From: Saprospiraceae bacterium
Lineage (GTDB): Bacteria > Bacteroidota > Bacteroidia > Chitinophagales > Saprospiraceae
Direction: 5' to 3'
DNA: 64,000 nucleotides
NCBI GenBank assembly: GCA_016713025.1
Contig: JADJPZ010000004.1
Span: 2,356,001-2,420,000 of the forward strand
Under the pieces are notes generated by a model that made no database searches, had not been told where the DNA came from, and saw only the letters and a program-made list of their open reading frames with translations. Positions 54,188-62,929 of this stretch are shown in pieces. The first letter of the stretch is position 1. The number at the start of each line of letters is the position of its first letter. The position numbers and the translations under genes are program-made.

Positions 54188-54961
54188 CTAAGAACTACTT
54201 TCGTCTTTAAATATTTTTTTTATTCTGTTTACAAATTCATCCTTTTTTCTCCTGCTTATCTCCAGTTCTGCACCATTATCCATAATCACTGAACCACCTA
54301 AACCTTTACGGTATTCCTTGATTCTTGACAAGTTTATAATAAATGATCTATGTATTCTTAAAAACAAACCAGGGTCAAGAATTGATTCATACTCTGCCAT
54401 AGTCTTTGAACTGACAATTTGCTTATTCCCTGCCATCTTAAAAATTGTATAGCAAGTATCAGCTTCGCAATATATGATATCTTGCGAATCGATAATATTA
54501 AAACCATTCATATGCTGTATACAGATCTTCATAGCCATAGGATCCTTGATACTTGTTACATTGTGAATCAAAGTTTTCAAATCTGTCTTAATATTTGTTT
54601 GGTTTATTTGCTCAACGACTTTTTTAATCGCATCAGAAAAGAGTACTTCGTCCAAAGGTTTTAGTAAATAATCTATGGCGCTATACTTAAAGGACTTAAT
54701 AGCATATTCATTGTAAGCAGTGACAAATATTGTTTTGAATTCCCGAAAATTTACTCTTTCCAATATTTCAAATCCATTGAATTTTGGGATGTGAATATCC
54801 AGTATGATTAATTGGGGCTTCATCTTATTTATAACTTCAATCGCCTCTTCAGCATCGCTTATAGATGCTATGATTTCAATATCATTATTTGAAGATACAA
54901 AGTGCTCTATGATTTTTAAGCCTCTGACTTCATCGTCAATAATTATTGTTCTTATTTTCAT
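54188..54961 (-). CDS. LytTR family response regulator
   Basis: A 257-residue DNA-binding regulator. The receiver (about residues 1-125) has the acidic pair DDE at 9-11, phosphoacceptor Asp in LIILDIHIPKFNGFE (about residue 55), Thr in IFVTAYNEYAI and Lys in YLLKPLDE. The LytTR DNA-binding domain (about 155-250) shows MNGFNIIDSQDIIYCEADTCYTIFKM, SKTMAEYESIL and FLRIHRSFIINLSRIKEYRKG. Partner kinase is probably the LytS-type protein at 53530 (convergent, 16 bases between stops) and possibly the propeller kinase downstream. No intact promoter was identified. Confidence 0.94.
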   Translation of the reverse strand: MKIRTIIIDDEVRGLKIIEHFVSSNNDIEIIASISDAEEAIEVINKMKPQLIILDIHIPKFNGFEILERVNFREFKTIFVTAYNEYAIKSFKYSAIDYLLKPLDEVLFSDAIKKVVEQINQTNIKTDLKTLIHNVTSIKDPMAMKICIQHMNGFNIIDSQDIIYCEADTCYTIFKMAGNKQIVSSKTMAEYESILDPGLFLRIHRSFIINLSRIKEYRKGLGGSVIMDNGAELEISRRKKDEFVNRIKKIFKDESSS

Positions 54962-55091
54962 TCATTTGTGTATTACATAGGTATTCTACAAATATGATTT
55001 ATCCCAAAAATGCTGATTCACCGTGCAGGAAAGATTTCCAAATAAGGCAAATTGCGTTTCATAGACTCATTACAAATCTCATTATTGAAAT

Positions 55092-58072
55092 TCAGGTAAA
55101 AGTAAAACGCATAAAATTGGTATTGTCGGTCATGTTCAGAACTTCCAGACTGTACTGTTTTTTAAACTTTTTGTTTATAAGTCTTATTCTTTTCATGATC
55201 ATCGAAATATTTTTTATATGCAATAAATTTGTATCATTATCAAATTTTATTTCGTTGCTATTGTCGTAAATATCACAATACACGGTATTATCCTCCTTGA
55301 TTAATATGATTTTCAAAGCTTTAGTACCGCTCACTCCTGCTAACTTATACCAAACGATGTTTTAAATTAATAGCTCAAAAATAAATGAAGGAAGTGTTAT
55401 ATTTACATCAATATTATGATCCTTTTCTATAGAAAATGTAAAATCTTTTATTCTTAACTTTTCAATCTCTAAGTACTTTGTCAACAAATCCAGTTCAGAA
55501 TGTAGCTGCACCAGAGACGATTTCGAATTTTCGATTCTAGCTCTCAATATAGTTGCAAATTTGCTTAAATACTTTCTTGCACTTTCATTTTCATTATAGA
55601 TGATCATTTGCAAGATTGTGTTTATACTGTTGAAGATAAAATGAGAGTTCATTTGTGAATATAAGGCTTCTTGTTCGAGGTTGGCCATTTGCAGTTCGTT
55701 TTCGAATTTTTGATTTAACTTTGTAATTCGATCAGATAATGCAAATCCTGATAAAAGAAGTAGAGACAAGATAATAAGAGTGACAAACCAAGTCTCCAGC
55801 CAAAAGGGTTTTTTGATTAAAATATTAAATGGAGAAGAGCTTTCGCTTATGTTATGACCATTGTCATAACTTCTAATATTAAAAACATATTCTCCGGGTT
55901 TCAGTTGAGTATAGTTTGCAAAAGGTCTTTTTCCGGCATCTACCCACCCTTCATCTACACCTGTAAGTTTATACTGATAATTGATGTTTTGTGCATTAGC
56001 AGGATTTGGTACAACAAAGTCAAATGAAATAAAATTTTGTGTTGACTCCAGGGTAACGTGGTCTTTGTATTCAGCAAAAACGTTAGCGCTATGTTCTCTA
56101 TTCATAACCTTAAACTGAGTAATGATTGGTTTTCTTACTTCATTTGTATGATTTAGCTTTTTGATATCTACACTATTTACTCCATTGATACCTCCAAAAT
56201 AAAAAATGCCATTTTTTGACTTAAAACAACTCCCGGTATTAAACTCATAATCTTGCAGGCCATCTGCCGGGGTATAATTTTTAATATTAAAATTCATTAA
56301 TGAAATCATACTCAAACCTTTGTTGTGAGATACCCAAATGTTGTTTTCTTCATCCTTGAGTACTGCATAAATAAAATCATCAGATAAACCGGTTTTTTTA
56401 TCCCATAATTTGATTATTTGTTTTTTATTAAAATCAAATTCTATCAACCCTTTGTCAGTAGCAATCCACCAAGTACTCGAATCTTTAAAAAATGACGAGC
56501 TGAAACAGATATGTGTTGCAATGCACTAAATTCCTCCATTTGATTTGATACTAAATCATACGTTACGAAATTTTTAGATGTAGTAGCAAAACCTACAACA
56601 TGTTTAGATAAATATTGAATACTTCTGGCGGTCAAGTCCTCCAGAGTAAATCGTTTCAACTTTTGTTGACAATTTTGCCATTTATTTTTGTTGATATCAA
56701 AACACATAGTGCCATATTCGCCACTCACCATTATGTTTTCTTGATTTTCATTTATATTTAGAGCATAGAGTTTTTGAGACTTTGTGTCATTATTATTGGC
56801 ATGAAGTTCAATTTTTTTTGTTTTCTTATCAAATGAACATAGCCCTGCCCATGTAGCAAGCCATAACCGATTTTTATACTCTTTGATGTCGTAAATATTT
56901 CTTGATTCTACAGGCAATCGAGGATTGAAATAATATTTGTATGATTTATTTATTAAATTATACTCCAATAGTCCACCAATCAATGTTCCCATGTACAAAA
57001 AATGATCTTCGACATTGTTAATGCAAAGAATCATTCTATCTGAATCTCCATTAGGTGCTCGGATTTTTTCAAAAGTATTGAGTCGGGAAGAAAATTTTGC
57101 CAAACCACCACCACTTTGACCTATCCAAACATCATTATTATGGTCTTCAAATATCGACAATATAAAGTTTTTTTTCAAACTATTGACAGAATTACCTGCA
57201 AAACCCGTTTCATATCTGCCGGAAAAAATTTGATACTGCAAAACACCTTTGCTTCTGCTCCCTAGCCAAATTTCATTATTTTGCAAAACAGCTATTTTGT
57301 TTATATCTTTAAATTTTTTATCAATTTTATTTATTGAAATCAGATTAATAAGATCTCCACTATATACAATTTCATAAATGATCAGACCATGTTTAGCACA
57401 GGCTGCAAACAATGTATCACCTTTTGTGGATATCGCTTTGATGTCTAAATTTTGGGCTGAAATGGCCGGTTTTGTAAAGTTAATTTGGTTGTTTGTATGT
57501 ATAAAATATAAATTTGCAGGTGAAGAAACAACTACCCCATCTTTGGTCGCAGCCATATCCGTCAACAATAAGGCTGTATTGTCTTCATTTATGAATCGTT
57601 GTACCCTATGTTCCTTAAAATTGTATTTAAAAACTCCATGTGAAAAAGTCAAAATCCAGAAATCCTGTTTATTTACAAGGATTTTTTTGGGATTTATTTT
57701 GTTGGGTAATTTCAGATTATAAAATAAATGTAAATGCGGATGAAATTTTCTGGAATAAAGGTCAAAAAGCAACAGTTCGTTTTCAGTGCCTATCAGCAAA
57801 TACTGAACATTAAAAACCAGAATTGACTTAATTATGGATGATCTTGGGATGTTATCCGATGTACTGGGTCTATACACATTAAATGTTTTCCCATCAAAAC
57901 TATTGAGACCGTCATTAGTAGCAATCCAAAGCATGCCATCTTTAGTTTGTACTATATCATAGACTGAGTTCTGTGACAGGCCATTGTCTATAGTATAGGT
58001 CTCAAAACTAAGTTGCGACATTAGATCAAAAGACAATAGTAGGAGTTGTAATATGAAAAACCATTTATTGAT
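55092..58072 (-). pseudogene. Two-component propeller histidine kinase, multiply damaged
   Basis: One ancestral gene now in three pieces. Beginning: signal peptide-like KWFFILQLLLLSFDLMSQLS has only ATC (58072-58070) where ATG is expected, with TTG at 58036 as the next start. Reg_prop beta-propeller repeats follow (LSQNSVYDIVQTKDGMLWIATNDGLNSFDGKTF). A frameshift near 56510-56525 separates it from WWIATDKGLIEFDF in another frame, then Y_Y_Y domain, one transmembrane helix and LytS H-box (QMNSHFIFNSINTILQ). An in-frame TAA at 55362-55364 replaces the N-box Glu in LLI-stop-NIVWYKLAGVSG; the HATPase remnant continues to 55092. Non-functional unless sequencing errors account for all three. Confidence 0.9.
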
Positions 58073-58460
58073 AACTACTGATTTTACTTAACTTTGAAAA
58101 GATTCGCTAACAAAATTACATTTATTTTTGGTTGTACAATGTTACCATTTGAAAAAAAAATATAGCATTGCAGTTCATGGGTAAATACATACCGTATATT
58201 TAAAATATACTTCCATTTAATAATTATATCACCTCAAATTTTTTTAATCAAAAATGCCTTCACTATTTAGTTTTTGTAATGTTTAAAATAAGTGTTACCA
58301 ATTCTCCTCGCCTTTTAATTGAAATGAAGAATCTAAAAACGTGTGTATATCATATTGCACTTTTGTGAAAAAAATTAACTTGCTACATTTGCCTATACTT
58401 ACCCCCAGCCCCTTATATGTTTGCATTTTAAAAATTAATGGTTTCAAGATAAACAAATAA

Positions 58461-58590
58461 TTTATAACTTGGCGGTTGAAGGGGAACACCCCTTGATACT
58501 TAGATATCGTCCTTTAGTGTCCCTTTCGCCAAGCTTAATCATGAGGTATAACTTGATACATTGATATCGTATAATATAAGGGAATGTAAG
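58461..58590 (+). ncRNA. Candidate bridge RNA of the IS110 element
   Basis: Upstream of the transposase. CTTGGCG (58468-58474) and CGCCAAG (58527-58533) close a stem. Two loops share the scaffold CTTGATAC...GATATCGT. Target loop: CCCCT at 58489-58493 equals the left target half, and CCTTTAG at 58511-58517 is the complement of the right half CTAAAGG. Donor loop: GGTATAACT at 58545-58553 equals the element's right end (60067-60075), and ATATAAG at 58574-58580 is the complement of its left end CTTATAT (58412-58418). This is the two-loop logic of IS110 bridge RNAs. Confidence 0.75.
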
Positions 58591-58628
58591 GCTTGACATT
58601 TTTTAACACATTTTAAAGTAATTTATGT

Positions 58629-59930
58629 ATGAAAGTTGGATTTGGAGGACTGGACGCAAGTAAAGGTTATTGTGATTTCAGTTTAATTTCGAAGGGTAAT
58701 GAATTTACTAATCGCAGGATGAATTTTATTGATAATCAATCCGGTCTTGATGAACTCAAAAAAGTCTTATCACAGGCACTTTTGTCTATTGATAAAATCT
58801 ATTTGGCTATTGAAAGTACCGGTGGGTATGAAAACAATTGGTATAATCAATTGGTAAGTTTTGATAAGCGAATCATCATGTTCAGGATTAATCCGTTGCG
58901 GACACATCATGAGTCAAAAAGAATATGCATCGCAATATTAATGACGCCATCAGTAGTGAAATTATAGCTAGGCATGTATCTGAAAATTATGAGGAACTAG
59001 AGAAAGCCAAGCCTAGATCCTTACATTTTTATACTGCGAAACAGATGCACAAAACTATACAAGGATTTATTAAACAAAAGACGAGAAATATCAACCAACT
59101 TGAGAAAGTAGTGTATAGTTGTATTCCTGGTCTTTTAACTTTTAGTAAAAATGGCATGCCAAAATACATGTATAAAGTACTTCAAAAGTATCCATCAAAG
59201 GCAAAGATATTAAATGCGAAAACAGCTTCATTGGCTAAAATCAAAGGGTTAACCATGGAGAAGGCTGAGGCCATCCAAAAAGCGGTGAAGCTAGATTCAG
59301 GGTCGGGTAATACGATACTTACTGAGCTGAATATTAAAACATTGGCCCAAACTATTAACTTATTCTCCACCCAGATCAAAGAACTTCAATCAGAACTTGC
59401 TAAACACGGAGCCAACGACTTAGCGGATTTATTAGTCACAATTCCTGGTTGCGGCATCGAGTCAGCAGTGTCATTAAGCATAGAAATAGAAGATATAAAT
59501 CGATTTAACAGTGCCGCATCACTTTGTTGCTATTTTGGAGTACACCCAGAAAACCATACAAGTGGTGATATATCAAAGAAACCTAAAATGAGCAAAAAAG
59601 GAAGTAGTTCATATAGGGGTACAATATACATGGTAGCTAAAAATGCGATTATGTATGACCCTTATTTTAAAGAGGTATATTCAAATCAAAGAGCGAAAGG
59701 TAAGACCTATAACGATGCTTTAGGTGTAATAATGAACAAGTTAACAAGAGTGATCTATGGTATGCTTACAAACAAAGAGGCATACGATTCATCAAAACCT
59801 AAAACACAAAAAAAACAAACCAGTAGACGCAGATCAGCAAATAGAGAAGTTGGAAAAAGAAACCGCAGATTATAAGGCAGAGCTAGAAAAGATGCAAAAC
59901 GCCCCCAGTTTCTCGAAGAGCAGAAAATAA
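58629..59930 (+). pseudogene. IS110 transposase with two frameshifts
   Basis: DEDD-type recombinase. First frame (58629-58967): VGFGGLDASKGYCDFSL with the first Asp, LAIESTGGYENNWYNQL with Glu, then garbled after HHESKR. Second frame (58925-59875): MHRNINDAISSEIIARHV, the continuation with an Asp, LVTIPGCGIESAVSLSIEIEDINRF and PHFIV-like GVHPENHTSGDISKKPKMSKKGSSSYRGTIY of the C-terminal Transposase_20 domain. The shift maps to the A5 run at about 58917. A second shift in the A8 run at 59808-59815 cuts off the coiled-coil tail (EKLEKETADYKAELEKMQ), which continues in a further frame to 59930. Probably inactive. Confidence 0.88.
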
Positions 59931-60419
59931 AATAAAAAAGGCAATGGAAGAGTCTCAAAACTCAATTGAAGAGTTGCGCACGAGATCAAAACCATTACCA
60001 AGTGCAAACATATAAATTTGTTTGAACTTGGTAATAAAAAACACCGCCAAATATTATAAAATCAACGGTATAACTAAAGGGGAGACCAGCACTAATATTG
60101 AAAGCATTGGCGTGGGTCGTCTCAAGCGTAGCTTGACAGGCTCTTTAGGGAATGAGGGTAGCGAGGGAATTTAAGTATTTGTGCAGTTTGTTATACACAC
60201 TCTAAAAACGTAATTAACAGACTCAGTCATAGTTTAATTATCTTAAAAAAACAAAGCATGAAGTACCCTTTCAATTGATCATTGGCTATGATTATTTATC
60301 CTATCTATGAAAAGTCAAAATCGACACTATATCTCATCAATAAAGCTTGCAGATATTTCAGAAAAAATTGATTTTAGTTCTAATATTTGAATGTATTAAA
60401 ACTCGAATTATTTATCATA

Positions 60420-60656
60420 TCATTTCATCTGCAAATTGATATACTGATTTTTATTCTGCAGAGTAAATTCATTGTTTTGCTCTTCTCCATCTATGTTAAT
60501 GCTGGATTTCAATTTTTCCTGTGAAGTGGAATGGGAATAAAAGATCCGAAAGTAAAAACCGCTTAACAACACATTCAGACCACTCAATGACAATGTACAG
60601 CCATTCAAAGGAATCACCAAATTCAAATCAATCTTTGTCCATAATTTTAAGCTCAA
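60420..60656 (-). CDS. Hypothetical 78-residue protein
   Basis: Starts MSKLKLWTKIDLNLVIPLNG-like at 60656, contains a hydrophobic stretch GCTLSLSGLNVLLSGFYFRIF (about residues 19-39), and ends with polar EEQNNEFTLQNKNQYINLQMK. No family recognised. Its start is 49 bases from the divergent membrane-protein gene at 60706. It could be a real small gene or a fragment; no independent evidence. Confidence 0.3.
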   Translation of the reverse strand: MSLKLWTKIDLNLVIPLNGCTLSLSGLNVLLSGFYFRIFYSHSTSQEKLKSSINIDGEEQNNEFTLQNKNQYINLQMK

Positions 60657-60705
60657 TTAAGTAATTAAAACACACTTTATTATTATAACCTTAAAATTTT
60701 TAATC

Positions 60706-60951
60706 ATGAAACAACTTGAAGTACAATTGAATCACAATGAAATTTCACAACCAAAGACTCAAAAAGTGGTAAGTCCAAAGATAACAAAACAATATTTGAG
60801 TAGTATTATTCTCGCATTGATATGTGGCATATTGATGTATTGGATGAGCGAGTCATTTAAAGTATCTTCGATCTTTGCTATCGTTGGCTTTGTTGTGCCA
60901 TTTGCAATTAAATGGATAAAGGACTTATTAGACTTTGATTTAAAATTTTAA
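60706..60951 (+). CDS. Small two-helix membrane protein
   Basis: An 81-residue protein with a polar start (KQLEVQLNHNEISQPKTQK), then helices at about residues 31-46 (LSSIILALICGILMYW) and 53-68 (VSSIFAIVGFVVPFAI), and a C-terminal amphipathic WIKDLLDFDLKF. No known family. The hydrolase-like gene starts 15 bases after its stop, and both read in the same direction, so they are likely an operon. A role as a membrane partner or anchor for that enzyme is a guess. Confidence 0.6.
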   Translation: MKQLEVQLNHNEISQPKTQKVVSPKITKQYLSSIILALICGILMYWMSESFKVSSIFAIVGFVVPFAIKWIKDLLDFDLKF

Positions 60952-60966
60952 TTATTGCCATTAATT

Positions 60967-61815
60967 ATGAAAAATACAGATTCCATATTGAAAATTATTG
61001 GCGATTTTGAAAATGGTGTGGTCACAAACAGAGTCATCAAATATGTAAACACGTCTTCCAAAAACAATTGCATTTTTGTGCCCAATTGGAGAGCTAAACC
61101 GCATCATTGGGATGGATTTTGCAATTTTTTGGCTCAATTTAGTAATCTTGATTACTTTGAGACCAGAGAAAAACCTTCAACCAAATGTGTCGGTTTCTCT
61201 TTTGACCAATCTAATGAAAAAACGGCATCCGATGTGGTGTGTTATATTAATTCCATAAACAATATGGAGTACCACTTGATCTTATGTTCGTTTTCAGCTC
61301 CTCTGGTATTCAGTCAATGGGACAAAATCCATAACAAACCGAAGAGTTTAATTCTGATTTGCCCCATCCAAAGAGTGATGCTGCCATGGCCGGTGCGATT
61401 GTTTTCTTCATTGCCCCAATATGCATTTCCACTATTGTATAAAATGACATTTAATCTTGCAAACAGAACAAAAGCCGTGAAAGCCATCTGCAATAATCAT
61501 CAAGACTTGTTCAGAGAAGGAAATATGGACAAACTAATCAAATTTCAATCATCCGTAAAGGAAGTACTGAAGTTAAGAGTCTCTTTTGCTGCGTTTGAAA
61601 AAACAGCAATTCCAACCCTCGTTTTCAAACCCTTGAATGACAAGGTTCATTGCCCTAAAGTTTGCCAAAAAATCCATAATTCAATAAAGGATTCCAAGCT
61701 CCTCGAAGTGGAAAATTTCAGGCTTGCACACAGCGTAGATGTAGCCAAAAAAATAAATGAGTTTATTCATGAACAAAACTTGACAGATGCAAAATCATTG
61801 TTGACCCCAATTTAA
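60967..61815 (+). CDS. Alpha/beta-hydrolase-like protein with degenerate nucleophile elbow
   Basis: 282 residues from ATG 60967; the TTG at 60955 adds four residues and lies closer to the upstream stop. The fold pattern of alpha/beta hydrolases is present: a first strand NNCIFVPNWRAKPHHWDGFC, then YHLILCSFSAPLVFSQW in the place of the nucleophile elbow (Ser in SFSAP, without the usual glycines), VFKPLNDKVHCP (acid) and RLAHSVDVAKKI (His), near residues 36, 106-112, 216-225 and 251-258. The altered elbow makes hydrolysis uncertain. It could be a non-catalytic relative. Cytoplasmic, in operon with the small membrane protein. Confidence 0.6.
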   Translation: MKNTDSILKIIGDFENGVVTNRVIKYVNTSSKNNCIFVPNWRAKPHHWDGFCNFLAQFSNLDYFETREKPSTKCVGFSFDQSNEKTASDVVCYINSINNMEYHLILCSFSAPLVFSQWDKIHNKPKSLILICPIQRVMLPWPVRLFSSLPQYAFPLLYKMTFNLANRTKAVKAICNNHQDLFREGNMDKLIKFQSSVKEVLKLRVSFAAFEKTAIPTLVFKPLNDKVHCPKVCQKIHNSIKDSKLLEVENFRLAHSVDVAKKINEFIHEQNLTDAKSLLTPI

Positions 61816-61993
61816 ATAATCCATTTTTTAATGAAAACAATATTTTGAAATCCTATTTTGTATTTAAAATAAAGATGATAAATTCTCAGTGAGATACTAT
61901 AGTAAAACAAGGTGGTAAGACTCAAATTTTGGTAAGAATGGTGACTTATTTGGTTACGGTTGGACGTTATAATAATACCAAATTTCATTCATT

Positions 61994-62929
61994 TTACCTC
62001 TTTGTTTCTTTCTTTCGTATATACTCCAGCCCTTCCCTACCCTGTAGCCCACCGGTATGGATATAAACAATAGTGGCACCGGGAGCAAAGAAGTCCTTCT
62101 TTATCAGGTCGAAGAGACCGAACAACGCCTTGGCATTATAGACATGGTCAAGAGGTATCAGGTAGTCTGACTCAAATTGTACCATAAAGTCCAGCAGTGA
62201 TTGATCCCACTTCCCGTATCCACCGAAGTGATAGTCCGTGTTTACGGTCAGTAAGTGTTTGTTTCTGTACTGTGCAAGCGACAGAATTTCATCATACAGG
62301 TGGTCACTTTTCAATGATGAAAATGTAAGAACATTTGACTGCACCTCCGGGTGTACCAGAATACCTGCCGATGTACCACCGGTCCCACATGGCAGTATGA
62401 TAGTATCAGGACCCGCTTCCATCTGACTGTACAGCTCCGTGACCATCTCCTGAACACCTTCCAGCGCCAGCAGATTTGTACCGCCTTCCGGCACGATATA
62501 GGCATCCTGATACTCTTCCAGGATGGCGCCGACCTCCGGTGAAGCTTCCTTGAGCCTGTAGTCATGTCTCGATACCGGGATCAGGTGCATACCCATCTGC
62601 CGGCAAAACCTAATGGTTGGGTTATCTTCGTCGATCTCTCCGCGGATAATACCGATAGTACTAAATCCAAATAATTTTCCTGCACCGGCGGTCGCATGGA
62701 TATGATTGGAGAAGGCACCTCCGAATGTCAATATCTCTTTTTTCCCCTCAGATTGTGCTTTGAGCAGATTGTATTTCAGCTTTCGGTATTTATTGCCGGA
62801 GAGCCACGGATGGATCAGGTCCTCGCGTTTGACAATAAGTGTTATGTTTTTCTCATTCAGCCACGGAGCACTGATTTGAATCAGGGGGCTAGGTAGGTAA
62901 TAATCTTGAACTGTGAGCAAAGCCTGCAT
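61994..62929 (-). CDS. ACC deaminase / D-cysteine desulfhydrase family PLP enzyme
   Basis: A 311-residue fold-type II PLP enzyme. Features: LPSPLIQIS and VKREDLIHPWLSGNKYRKLKYNLLKAQSEGKKEILTFGGAFSNHIHATA (PLP lysine in GNKYRK at about residue 47-52; Ser-Asn-His in the following loop), then IILPCGTGGTSAGIL (phosphate-binding Gly-rich loop, about 178-192) and VYIHTGGLQGREGLEY. The family contains 1-aminocyclopropane-1-carboxylate deaminases and D-cysteine desulfhydrases; motif differences that would decide were not resolved. Its ATG overlaps the TAA of the kinase gene (TAATG). A 3' copy lies at 51793. Confidence 0.92.
   Translation of the reverse strand: MQALLTVQDYYLPSPLIQISAPWLNEKNITLIVKREDLIHPWLSGNKYRKLKYNLLKAQSEGKKEILTFGGAFSNHIHATAGAGKLFGFSTIGIIRGEIDEDNPTIRFCRQMGMHLIPVSRHDYRLKEASPEVGAILEEYQDAYIVPEGGTNLLALEGVQEMVTELYSQMEAGPDTIILPCGTGGTSAGILVHPEVQSNVLTFSSLKSDHLYDEILSLAQYRNKHLLTVNTDYHFGGYGKWDQSLLDFMVQFESDYLIPLDHVYNAKALFGLFDLIKKDFFAPGATIVYIHTGGLQGREGLEYIRKKETKR

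Larger units (their letters stand above)
58413..60074. mobile_element. IS110-family insertion sequence nested in element D
   Basis: About 1662 bases. Boundaries were found by comparing with element B, where CCCCTAAAGGGG is continuous: here CCCCT stands at the left (58409-58413) and CTAAAGGGG at the right (from 60074). The dinucleotide CT occurs at both junctions, matching the CT core of IS621-type elements. No inverted repeats, as is usual for IS110. It contains a guide-RNA-like leader and one broken transposase. Confidence 0.88.
58341..60200. mobile_element. Miniature element copy D, interrupted by IS110
   Basis: Inverted ends GTGTGTATATCATATTGCAC (58341) and GTGCAGTTTGTTATACACAC (ending 60200), flanked by the identical 9-mer TCTAAAAAC (58332-58340, 60201-60209). 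Removing the IS110 (58413-60074) restores a roughly 198-base element close to copy B. The inner halves AGCCC-CT-AAAGGGG become contiguous. Confidence 0.9.
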
